NCBI GenBank assembly: GCA_047605445.1
Contig: JASGFP010000002.1
Span: 45,941 to 109,940, forward strand
Length of the DNA: 64,000 nucleotides
Reading direction: 5' to 3'
Source of the DNA: JAJXWB01 sp047605445
GTDB lineage: Bacteria; Pseudomonadota; Alphaproteobacteria; Rhizobiales; Beijerinckiaceae
The notes beneath the pieces are model-generated. The model did not search any database and was not told the DNA's origin. It was given only the letters and a program-made list of their open reading frames with translations. The position numbers and the translations under genes were made by a program. Below are positions 52,590 through 59,601 of the stretch, in pieces. Numbering within the stretch: position 1 is the stretch's first letter; each line of letters opens with the position of its first letter.

Positions 52590-53557
52590 GCAAGAACAAG
52601 AAAGTATTTGGAACCCTCGGCGATGTCGCGGCGGCCAAGATTAGGTGGTTCTGGAAACCATTTATTCCGTACGGGATGATGACGATCCTCGAAGGCGATC
52701 CCGGCATCGGCAAGAGCTATTTGACCATGCACTTGGCGGCTTCGGTGACTGTCGGCGGCACGCTGGCAACGGGCGAAAAAATTCGAAAGGGCCGCGTGCT
52801 GTTGATGAGCGCCGAGGACGATCCTGCTTATACCATCCGACCTCGAATCGAGGCGATGGGTGGCGACCCCGAAAGGGTCCGCTACATGGCTGAATACTCG
52901 GCATTCGATGACGAAGGCCTAAAGACGCTTCGTTCCGAAGTGCTGGAATTTGGACCATCGTTGATCATCATTGACCCTCTATATGCCTTCGTTCCGAGCG
53001 CTAGTGACATGTACAAGCCGAACGAGATAAGAGCGCTGCTGGCGCAACTTTCTATGGTCGCGGCCGAGAACGACGCCGCAATGGTTGTCATTCGGCATCT
53101 GCGAAAATCAAAGAGCGACAAGGCCATATATCAAGGTGTGGGGTCGATCGACGTTATCGGAGCGGCGCGGTCGGCGGTGTTGGTCGCCTTGCACCCAGAC
53201 GACCCGGACGTGAAAGTCATTGCCCACCTGAAACACAATCTCGCGCCACGGGGCGAGAGTTGGATGTATCAGCTTATCGCAAAATCTGAAGACGATGTCC
53301 CGCGTCTGGACTGGCTGGGTCGATGCGCTTTGACGGTAGACGACCTTGGTGGCGCGCCGATAGGCGTGTCTGCCATTGAAGAGGCCATGGCCTTTTTGCG
53401 TGACGAGTTGAAAGGCGGCCCGCGGCCCGCCGCAGAAATATCGACCGTCGCCGCATCGAAGGGCATTTCATCGCGCACGATCGACCGTGCAAAGCAGAAG
53501 ATTGGGCGGAAAGCGAGAAAGCAGAAAGACCAGTGGTTGTGGTCACTTCCTGAATGA
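52586..53557 (+). CDS. RepA-like RecA-fold ATPase/helicase
   Basis: This 323-aa ATPase of the RecA/RepA (AAA_25) group is probably the hexameric replicative helicase or helicase loader of the element. Walker A is GDPGIGKSYL, Walker B LIIIDPLY, and RHLRKSKS with GVGSIDVIGAARS follows as the sensor region. The C-terminal 80 residues contain a winged-helix-like segment (AAEISTVAASKGISSRTIDRAKQKIG) for DNA binding. The GTG start overlaps the primase stop. With the primase it forms a two-gene replication module followed by an iteron-like repeat region. Confidence 0.85.
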   Translation: MSKNKKVFGTLGDVAAAKIRWFWKPFIPYGMMTILEGDPGIGKSYLTMHLAASVTVGGTLATGEKIRKGRVLLMSAEDDPAYTIRPRIEAMGGDPERVRYMAEYSAFDDEGLKTLRSEVLEFGPSLIIIDPLYAFVPSASDMYKPNEIRALLAQLSMVAAENDAAMVVIRHLRKSKSDKAIYQGVGSIDVIGAARSAVLVALHPDDPDVKVIAHLKHNLAPRGESWMYQLIAKSEDDVPRLDWLGRCALTVDDLGGAPIGVSAIEEAMAFLRDELKGGPRPAAEISTVAASKGISSRTIDRAKQKIGRKARKQKDQWLWSLPE

Positions 53558-53918
53558 TGGGGGCGTCGGGTTCAAATCCGAGGCCTTTTACGCGAGCAAG
53601 AGCGCCAACATCGCCAAAGATCGTCGGCGACCTTCAAGTACGCCGAGATATCTTGGCGCTCTTGGCGTCCTTGGCTGCGCCGGGATAAAGAGCAACTCGG
53701 GGGCATTCCGGCGTCGCGCAAATCGCTTCTAGCGCCCCTTACAGCGCCCGGACGACACTCTCGCCTACACCCATACCTAATTTGCTGCCCAGCGACTTCG
53801 GCGGGGGGCTGTGCGCTGTCGGCGGGAGCCCTTTTCATCGGCGCTGGTTTCCCTCTTCGAAAAACTACCTGCTTCGCGCGTGACGGGCGCGCGTCCCAAA
53901 AGGGGCGTGGAGAGCCGA
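53558..53918. other. Non-coding region after the replication genes, candidate origin
   Basis: This 361-nt stretch contains no convincing gene. Its left third is packed with TTGGCG repeats in both orientations (see the separate entry). The right part has short GC-rich palindromes such as GGCGCGCGTCC near 53890 but nothing I can assign. Position directly behind a primase/ATPase pair is where satellite origins are often found. Confidence 0.55.
53597..53676. repeat. Iteron-like TTGGCG cluster and 12-bp inverted repeat
   Basis: Three copies of TTGGC(G/T) start at 53653, 53662 and 53671, exactly 9 bp apart. Two complementary copies CGCCAA start at 53603 and 53612, again 9 bp apart. The outer frame is a perfect 12-bp inverted repeat, CAAGAGCGCCAA (53597-53608) with its complement at 53653-53664. 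Such phased, oriented repeats behind replication genes are typical of iteron-type origins. Confidence 0.65.
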
Positions 53919-54281
53919 TTAGCCTGAGGCCCTCGTTGCCTCAAAGCTCCAGTTGATCATCAGCGCCGACCCATACCGTGGCTTCGTCACTACGAACTCC
54001 ACTCTGCAGAGCCGTCCGCTTAGGGTCATGAGCAAGATGCGGTCAAACTGGCGAGGAGGCGCGTGCGCGACGAATTGCAGACTACCTCGCGAGCTGATGA
54101 GCGCGCCGGCATTGCGGTCTTCACTTTGAGGCTCATCCTCAGGGTACAGGTGGAATTCGGCTTCAAAGCGCTTCACGAGCGCCTCGGTCAGACGACCATG
54201 CAACTCTACTGAAGCTCGATATTCGAGGCCGCTTCGATATCCGGGCGAGACTCCGGCGCTCGCCAAACACTGTTCCACCAC
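53919..54281 (-). CDS. Island hypothetical protein
   Basis: This possible protein of 120 aa starts at GTG 54281. The sequence SGLEYRASVELHGRLTEALVKRFEAEFHLYPEDEPQSE in outline looks like a folded alpha/beta domain rather than noise. FVAHAPPRQFDRILLMTLSGRLCRVEFVVTKPRYG suggests beta strands. Codon use is consistent with neighbouring genes. It lies 90 nt downstream of the GIY-YIG gene on the same strand and could be part of the same unit. No family recognised. Confidence 0.5.
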   Translation of the reverse strand: MVEQCLASAGVSPGYRSGLEYRASVELHGRLTEALVKRFEAEFHLYPEDEPQSEDRNAGALISSRGSLQFVAHAPPRQFDRILLMTLSGRLCRVEFVVTKPRYGSALMINWSFEATRASG

Positions 54282-54371
54282 GAAGGTTCGCTGTAGTAGC
54301 TCGACCCGTGGACGTTGGCGGCCCCTGCTCGTCGAACCTTGCTATGCTCGCCTCCCCAACGGCTCGCTCCC

Positions 54372-54749
54372 CTATTCGGAGTTGCAGGCGGGCAAACATC
54401 CAAGCCGCTCTACGTGCTCCCAGATTAGGCGACGTTCCGCGTACTGGACGTAGGGGTTCAAGATCGCCGGATCACGGCGCACGATGATGGGGACATGCAC
54501 CGCAACGGAAACTTCCGCTGGGTCTATTGCGCCGTACTTGCCGAAGAATGTAACGCCCCCAGCGTGTCCTTTTAGGCCTGTTGTAGCTGAGCGATGAAAG
54601 TCCCCTACGCGCCCGCGCAGGCCATACCCGCCCCATGTCTTGCCGATATAGATGAGAGCGCCTGCCTTCGCGATGAGGTATACGCCGGGCTCATTTGGCA
54701 GAGCGGCGCGTTCAACCCACGGCACTGACGGCTGGATGCGAATTTCCAT
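54372..54749 (-). CDS. GIY-YIG nuclease-domain protein
   Basis: This 125-aa protein consists of one GIY-YIG domain. The signature strands are GVYLIAKAG and LIYIGKTWGGYGLRGRVGDFHRSA, giving GVY and YIG plus the catalytic arginine in LRGRV. Glu in RRLIWEHVERLG at the C-terminus could be the metal ligand. GIY-YIG enzymes include homing nucleases, UvrC, Slx1 and restriction enzymes such as Eco29kI. It is divergent from a controller-like XRE protein, with a C-box-like operator between, suggesting a restriction-like regulated nuclease. No methyltransferase is near. Confidence 0.82.
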   Translation of the reverse strand: MEIRIQPSVPWVERAALPNEPGVYLIAKAGALIYIGKTWGGYGLRGRVGDFHRSATTGLKGHAGGVTFFGKYGAIDPAEVSVAVHVPIIVRRDPAILNPYVQYAERRLIWEHVERLGCLPACNSE

Positions 54750-54779
54750 CGGGTGAAAATCGCGTTGGTCCCGATTTAT

Positions 54780-54806
54780 TACTTATAGTCTATGGTCCTA
54801 ATGAAG
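54780..54806. promoter_or_regulatory. C-box-like operator between GIY-YIG and XRE genes
   Basis: The sequence ACTTATAGTCTATGGTCC (54781-54798) resembles the C-box of restriction-modification controller proteins, which have ACTnnnAGT half-sites spaced by a short TATG/GTG-like centre. The left half ACTTATAGT is perfect. The right half (GGTCCTAATGAAGT) is weaker. Location between divergent start codons fits dual regulation. Confidence 0.55.
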
Positions 54807-54827
54807 TGCTAAAGGCGTGCTCGCTGC

Positions 54828-55067
54828 ATGGATGTGCGGCGGCGAATTGGGGAAAATGTTCAGCGGCTCCGACGCGCAAAGGGCTTGGAAGAATTGTCGC
54901 ATCGAGCTGAAATCCACCAGACCTACTTGAGCGGCGTCGAGGGCGGCAAACGCAATCCTTCAGCGCTCGTTCTGGCGAGGATCGCCGAAGGACTTGAGGT
55001 GGATGTGAGCGAATTTTTCGCCCCCATTTCACTGGGAGCAAAAAAGCCTACAGACCGCGCGCATTGA
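54828..55067 (+). CDS. XRE-family controller-like regulator
   Basis: This 79-aa single-domain lambda-repressor-like protein has IGENVQRLRRAKGL, then EELSHRAEIHQTYLSGVEGGKRNPS as the helix-turn-helix, and LARIAEGLEVDVSEFF. Its size and the HQTYLSGVEGGKRNPS segment match controller (C) proteins of restriction systems. The turn before helix two appears two residues shorter than usual (KGLEEL instead of KGLSQEEL), which might affect activation. ATG 54828 lacks a strong ribosome-binding site. It probably regulates itself and the divergent GIY-YIG gene. Confidence 0.85.
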   Translation: MDVRRRIGENVQRLRRAKGLEELSHRAEIHQTYLSGVEGGKRNPSALVLARIAEGLEVDVSEFFAPISLGAKKPTDRAH

Positions 55068-55261
55068 CGCTTGTGATGGGATTGTCGCCAAACTCGCTAC
55101 GATGCAGCAAAGAGGCGGCGATTGAACCTGACAGCCCGTCCGCTTGCGCAGACGGGCCCCCACCTCGGGCACCCCACAATATCCGTGGCGGGGCGGACAG
55201 GAGTTGCTCTTTGCAACCCGATCAATCTACTTAAGTGTAGCTTGAGCCATTTTGTGACGCA

Positions 55262-56086
55262 ATGACATCTTTAGCAGCAGCCGTCGCCAGCGACTCTCGC
55301 GGTCCCACGTCGCTTTATCTAGTGACAGACAGCCGAATTACGTGGGTCACACCAACCGAACGATGGGATGCTGGTCGCAAAACGTTTTGTTCGCCGACTA
55401 GCCCCGACATATTTGGATATTGCGGCGACGCCTACTTCGTGCCGATCGCTCTTGGACAAGCACTCAATCTCGCATCCTTTGGCTCACTCAATTTACCGCT
55501 TATGCGCTCTGAGCAACGGCATGATTGGATTCTAAGCTTGCTGAAGAATGCGATTGCGAGTGTTGAAACAAAGTACATCGCTAGCTTGACGCTATTTCAT
55601 GGGGCGCGCGATGCGGAATTCATGGATGCGCAATTTCGACTTTGGCGAAGTCACTATGACGCGAAAACAAAGGTTTGGCTCGACGAGGAGCTGTCCCTTG
55701 CCCATGGCGCTTCATATCTCGCGCATCTCGACGGCTCCGGCGCGAGCTACGTGAAACGATCCGAAGCTGCGTTGAGTAATACCGCCGCTGCCGGAACAAG
55801 CCGAGCGGCTATGCATGCCTTCTGCCAAGCCCTTCACTCTGGCGTAGATCCCTACAGTGGTGGGCCGCCGCAACTGGTTGGCCTCTGGCGCAAGGGCGGA
55901 GCGCGACAATTCGGATTTTGCTGGCACGGCAAGTCTTACGTTGGAGGAATGGAGTTGCCTCAAGCGGCGGATCACACAATAGTCGACTGGTTCAACCACC
56001 TATTTGAACGGTGTGATGGTCGAACCGGCCGCAAGCTAAAGACTGCCAAGAGCCATAGATCCTCTCTGAGGCCCCGTTTGCCATGA
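55262..56086 (+). CDS. Proteasome-like Ntn-hydrolase (threonine-nucleophile) protein
   Basis: This 274-aa protein has the hallmarks of a proteasome/HslV-type Ntn hydrolase. Met1 is followed directly by Thr2, which would become the N-terminal nucleophile. TDSRITW (D23, R25, T27) matches the DSRAT motif around proteasomal D17, R19 and T21, and K40 in AGRKTF is at the place of K33. GYCGDAYFVP corresponds to the GaGxxaD turn. The C-terminal 60 residues are not typical of proteasome subunits. No regulatory ATPase of the HslU/ARC type is adjacent. In island context, it may be a protease-type effector or processing enzyme. Confidence 0.65.
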   Translation: MTSLAAAVASDSRGPTSLYLVTDSRITWVTPTERWDAGRKTFCSPTSPDIFGYCGDAYFVPIALGQALNLASFGSLNLPLMRSEQRHDWILSLLKNAIASVETKYIASLTLFHGARDAEFMDAQFRLWRSHYDAKTKVWLDEELSLAHGASYLAHLDGSGASYVKRSEAALSNTAAAGTSRAAMHAFCQALHSGVDPYSGGPPQLVGLWRKGGARQFGFCWHGKSYVGGMELPQAADHTIVDWFNHLFERCDGRTGRKLKTAKSHRSSLRPRLP

Positions 56087-56165
56087 AGCCAATTCGCCAA
56101 TCGACTTGCGCGTCGCCAGCGTTAGGTGCCCTGCGCCGAATGGGGTCGAAACCGGAAAGCCATTC

Positions 56166-56711
56166 ATGACAATCGTTGCGCCGCTCACAATAAAGACACG
56201 CTTGAACGAGGCTTTCCTCGTTACCGTTGCTGAGATATCTGCGCTCGAGGAACACGAAGCACTCGGCACTCGCCACAAAGTCCGCAGCAAAATTTGGCTT
56301 CATCATCTGACCCACACGCTCGAAGGCCTTTGTAACTGCGAGGTCCATCTGGAATCGCTTTCGGTGTCAGGCCGCGAGTTCTTATTTGACATAGTCATCG
56401 CTGAGGGTGAGCGAGGATCTCCACCATTCTTGTCGAAGCGTTTGTGGGCTGTCGAATGCGAGTTCACACGCAGACTAAATGCCGTGGGCCGCGATCTGAC
56501 TAAATTGACTTGGGCGTCTGCCGAGGCCCGGCTTCTAGTCGTGTCTTCAAGTCCTGAAATCCAATCATTTCTGCGATCGATTGCGTCAAGGCTGTCACTT
56601 GCTGACGGGCTTCTGTATGTCGCGCATCTGCCGCACCCAACATACTGGAAGTCCCAATCGCCTGCGTTGGCGCTATGGCAGCTGCGAGACGAACAGTGGC
56701 AGGTGATCTAA
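56166..56711 (+). CDS. Hypothetical protein with PD-(D/E)xK-like pattern
   Basis: This 181-aa protein starts at ATG 56166 behind GGAAAG and follows the Ntn-hydrolase gene by 80 nt. A central strand pair, FLFDIVIAEGE and KRLWAVECEFTRR, has an acid-strand-ExE arrangement reminiscent of PD-(D/E)xK nuclease folds, and EARLLVVSSS follows. The lysine of an active site is not where expected, so catalytic activity is uncertain. It may be the partner of the Ntn hydrolase. I cannot assign a family. Confidence 0.55.
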   Translation: MTIVAPLTIKTRLNEAFLVTVAEISALEEHEALGTRHKVRSKIWLHHLTHTLEGLCNCEVHLESLSVSGREFLFDIVIAEGERGSPPFLSKRLWAVECEFTRRLNAVGRDLTKLTWASAEARLLVVSSSPEIQSFLRSIASRLSLADGLLYVAHLPHPTYWKSQSPALALWQLRDEQWQVI

Positions 56712-57022
56712 AGGGATTTCGAAAGTTTTTGGCGTGCTGCGCGAGTGTTTGCTGCTCGGACCACAATCGGACCGCCGCTTCAACGACACCGCGACATAAC
56801 ATCGGGCTGTCGGAAGCGGAAGCAGACCAAATCAGTGAACAAGATCAACGTGTCGCAGCGACGAAGAATACTACACTTACAAGATTGGGTTTTGAAAGGC
56901 CGAAATGTCGGGCTGTATGAATGTTTGATTGCAACGCCAAATGTGCGAGCCAGCCACTTATGACGATCGAATGTCTGTGTAGACGGTTGCCACATTGGCG
57001 AGCCGCTAAGAAGATGATGATA
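56712..57022. other. Convergent intergenic region, no gene seen
   Basis: This region of 311 nt separates the plus-strand pair from the reverse transcriptase gene. Several open frames below 85 codons exist on both strands but none has a ribosome-binding site or recognisable product. It is AT-richer than its neighbours. Terminators for both transcripts are expected, but I found no clear hairpin with a T-run. Confidence 0.5.
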
Positions 57023-58171
57023 TTACCACTCGATCTGATTGAACTCTGCCAACCGAGCATCGCCGTATGCAGGTTCAATCTGTCTAGCGTGCTGAATGAG
57101 CCCCAGGACATGCCTTCGCATGCCGTATACGGTCGTGCCGCCCTTACGGGGTGAATGCACCGTTGGGCCAAATCCGGTTTTTCGCAAGAAATGTAGATGT
57201 TGCCTTAGCGAGGATTTGAACTCTCGCGTGAGGTGAGGAACCTCAGTGTCGACCAACAAGCCTAATACCACTTTTCGGGCCCCCGGTGGCGCAACAACCG
57301 TCTTAGCCGTGTTCGGAGTGAAGCCATGCGCAGCTATTCTTGCATAAACGTCGCCGATGACCGTACGGATCTTGCTTCGGCTCAAATTCGGGTTCCGCGT
57401 TGAAAAAATGAGATCGTCCGCATAGCGAGTATAGGTCAAGCCATGCTCGTCGGCAGCTGACATCAATATGCGATCGAGATCTATAGCGACCAGATTTGCG
57501 ATGCGCGGGCTGGTGGGAGCCCCTTGAGGCAGATGTCCCATAATGGTCGAATTGTACGCAGCGATCTCCGAGTCGCCTTCTGAGCGATATCGGACGTGAG
57601 TGCTTCGCGTCTTGCGATCACCAACACGGGTGCAAAGCCGCGCTAGCTCAAAGGACACGAGCGGCTGATAGCCAAGACTCTCAAACACACGATAGACTTG
57701 AGCCTCTGTAACGCTTTCGAAAAAATTTCTGATATCAATCTTGATAAGCCACTTGCATCCGCAGTGTCGATTTGCAGCCTCGCGGATCGTGTCCCCTGTC
57801 GAAAAGGCCACGCTTGCTTCATGTGGTCGAACGCTTTCAAGAACGCTCGCGTTTATCCACCGTTGCAGCGTCATCAACCATGGAGACGGTACAACGATCG
57901 TCCTAAAGCGCACTTCCTCGTCCGGCAGGGGGCGCTTTCGCAACTTGAATACTCGATAGGGCTCTACCCCACGCCGTGACACCACATCACGAAGTTTGAC
58001 GTATGGTATGTTCGTCAGTTCGGACAAGTGCTTGAGCGAGAAAATTGGCTCAGCGCTCGGCGTTCGTCGCAGCAAGATTTCAGCTGTTTCGACCGCATTC
58101 GTTATGACCGACTGGGCGACACCGCTCGTGCGAGCAGCATTTCTAAAGGCCTGAGGACGCCACGGAGTCAT
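57023..58171 (-). CDS. Retron-type reverse transcriptase
   Basis: This 382-aa group of bacterial reverse transcriptases makes msDNA from a structured RNA encoded next to it. KIDIRNFFESV (146-152) is the first catalytic-acid motif, LPQGAPTSPRIANL (214 on) the next, and TRYADDLIFS with YADD at 250-253 the active site. The region that reads VTG in most retron enzymes is VLG (302-304). The N-terminus (FSLKHLSELTNIPYVKLRDVVSRR in outline) is that of long retron enzymes. ATG 58171 begins the fold. It is the last gene of the minus-strand ABC-3C/retron operon, directly behind the candidate msr-msd RNA. Confidence 0.92.
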   Translation of the reverse strand: MTPWRPQAFRNAARTSGVAQSVITNAVETAEILLRRTPSAEPIFSLKHLSELTNIPYVKLRDVVSRRGVEPYRVFKLRKRPLPDEEVRFRTIVVPSPWLMTLQRWINASVLESVRPHEASVAFSTGDTIREAANRHCGCKWLIKIDIRNFFESVTEAQVYRVFESLGYQPLVSFELARLCTRVGDRKTRSTHVRYRSEGDSEIAAYNSTIMGHLPQGAPTSPRIANLVAIDLDRILMSAADEHGLTYTRYADDLIFSTRNPNLSRSKIRTVIGDVYARIAAHGFTPNTAKTVVAPPGARKVVLGLLVDTEVPHLTREFKSSLRQHLHFLRKTGFGPTVHSPRKGGTTVYGMRRHVLGLIQHARQIEPAYGDARLAEFNQIEW

Positions 58172-58350
58172 TTACTTCGACTCCCGCGGGTGGGGATGAT
58201 CGCGCCCCGCCGAAAGACACCGCATCGAGATGGGGCGCGATCAACGTCAGCGCTGTAAGGAAGCTTTTCCGTAGGCGCGCAGAATCTGCTGCCAGCGATG
58301 CTCTGCGTTTTCTTCAGAGCGTCGGTACCGGCCCTTACGACCGGCATCAT
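58172..58350 (-). ncRNA. Candidate retron msr-msd non-coding RNA
   Basis: This 179-nt gap lies exactly between effector stop and reverse transcriptase start, where retron RNA is expected. It is rich in stem-loops. A perfect 11-bp hairpin, GATCGCGCCCC with its complement (58198-58208 and 58232-58242, 23-nt loop), fits an msd stem. A 6-bp hairpin GCTCTG/CAGAGC with a 9-nt loop (58300-58320) and GCAG/CTGC at 58279-58289 fit msr loops. GATGAT (58346-58351, minus strand) can pair with ATCATC (58195-58200) near the ends as a short a1/a2-like pair. A 60-codon frame also spans it (see rejected items). Confidence 0.65.
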
Positions 58351-59598
58351 CTAAACGAATCTCCTTGGCGCCCTCAGTGACTTCGGACAGTATAGCGATT
58401 GCTTTGCCGTGGGAAGGCGAGGCTTTGGCAGATCGCTTGTCCGGAGGTACTTTAGGGTCTCATATGCGTACTTGGTAAGGCGGAGGTGTCCGTCCAGATA
58501 TCCCTCGGCCAACGCCTGCGATGTAAGAGCTTCTACCTCTGCTACGCTAAGTCCAGTGCGCGCAGACAGAGCGAGGGGGGACTTTGGGCGACGCTTTAGC
58601 GCGGTCAGGAGAAGAACGCGCTCTTGTTCAGCAGGTCCAATACCTCGAAAACGACTAGCGGACGACAATCGACGCTCTCGCATTAGGTCTAGCGAATGTC
58701 CGATCTCCTGCTTGCGCGCGGTCTCACGCCTCGCTTCGCCCAAGAGCGAAGCCGACCGCCTTGGAAAAAGCGGCGTCCATCGAGTGGTCTTCGTGTGAAG
58801 CAGCAGAGGTGCATTGTTTGGTATCCCGTGGTCAAAAACAATCAATGCACCACCATCGTCGTAGCCTAAGGCGGTCCGGTCGTCCGTTCTAATTCGCGGG
58901 CTGTACCTCTGGCAGAGGTCAAAGAGAGCCGCCCGAGTGGCTACATCCAATTCGTGGATAGTCTTGCATCCACGCCCAATACAGACAGCAGGATTGCTGC
59001 GATGAGATCGGACTAATCGATTGCCTTTTTCGGTCGCTGAGTATGCAGCTACGCCGAAGTTGATCTTGCCGGAGGAGTGCCAGCTTTTGAAAGAGTGAAC
59101 CTTCCAAGCTGCTTCCAAATTAGACCATGCGCGGCTCCCTGATCCAATAAAGTCCGTTACAACGAGATAGGAACGCACGCGCGCGTCTCTGATTTGATCC
59201 GGGCCGGGGTGGTCTAAGAATTTTTCTGGCTGAGAGCGAACGAGCCCCGTAATCAAGGTCGCGATGATGCCTTCACTTCCGGTCTCACGGGCGTAAGGAC
59301 GACCTGGGGGGATCGGCGGAGGGCCATTTCCAAAAGCTCGACGAGGTTTCTTTCTGCTTTCCTTAAACAGACGATTTGGTTTGGATCTCGAATGCCGAAT
59401 GCTTCGCTCCGTATACATCGCGACGGGCCCCGGGTGCTTGTCTGCAAAACCGTGAATGACCGATCTGAGGCCTGCAACTAACGCATCTGCATCCACAGTA
59501 TGGATTTCAGACAGGAGCCGCGCTGCTGCGGGCTGGTCTGCCAAATCAAATTGAGCAAGCCATTCGACAATGCGCGTATTTGTCAGGTCAATCGACAT
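58351..59598 (-). CDS. Retron effector: PRTase-like plus winged-helix protein
   Basis: This 415-aa protein has a central phosphoribosyltransferase-like fold with LVVTDFIGSGSR (145-156) at the PRPP-loop position and GYDDGGALIVFDHGIPNNAP in the later half. The C-terminal 90 residues form a winged helix (RVLLLTALKRRPKSPLALSARTGLSVAEVEALTSQALAEGY in outline). A PRTase joined to a winged helix is, as I recall, the effector of type III retrons. ATG 59598 begins 3 nt after the stop of the DUF3732 ATPase, with no independent ribosome-binding site visible, so translation is coupled to the ABC-3C genes. Effector target unknown. Confidence 0.78.
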   Translation of the reverse strand: MSIDLTNTRIVEWLAQFDLADQPAAARLLSEIHTVDADALVAGLRSVIHGFADKHPGPVAMYTERSIRHSRSKPNRLFKESRKKPRRAFGNGPPPIPPGRPYARETGSEGIIATLITGLVRSQPEKFLDHPGPDQIRDARVRSYLVVTDFIGSGSRAWSNLEAAWKVHSFKSWHSSGKINFGVAAYSATEKGNRLVRSHRSNPAVCIGRGCKTIHELDVATRAALFDLCQRYSPRIRTDDRTALGYDDGGALIVFDHGIPNNAPLLLHTKTTRWTPLFPRRSASLLGEARRETARKQEIGHSLDLMRERRLSSASRFRGIGPAEQERVLLLTALKRRPKSPLALSARTGLSVAEVEALTSQALAEGYLDGHLRLTKYAYETLKYLRTSDLPKPRLPTAKQSLYCPKSLRAPRRFV

Positions 59599-59601
59599 CG
59601 G

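Noticed and set aside
56675..57022. Several frames of 70-108 codons between the plus-strand pair and the reverse transcriptase
   Set aside because: No start signals, no recognisable products, and they overlap each other on both strands.
58168..58350. A 60-codon minus-strand frame that starts right after the PRTase stop and whose stop overlaps the reverse transcriptase start
   Set aside because: Its placement is tidy, but it coincides with the stem-loop-rich region expected to be retron RNA, the peptide has no recognisable fold and there is no ribosome-binding site. It remains a possibility if frame conservation is found.
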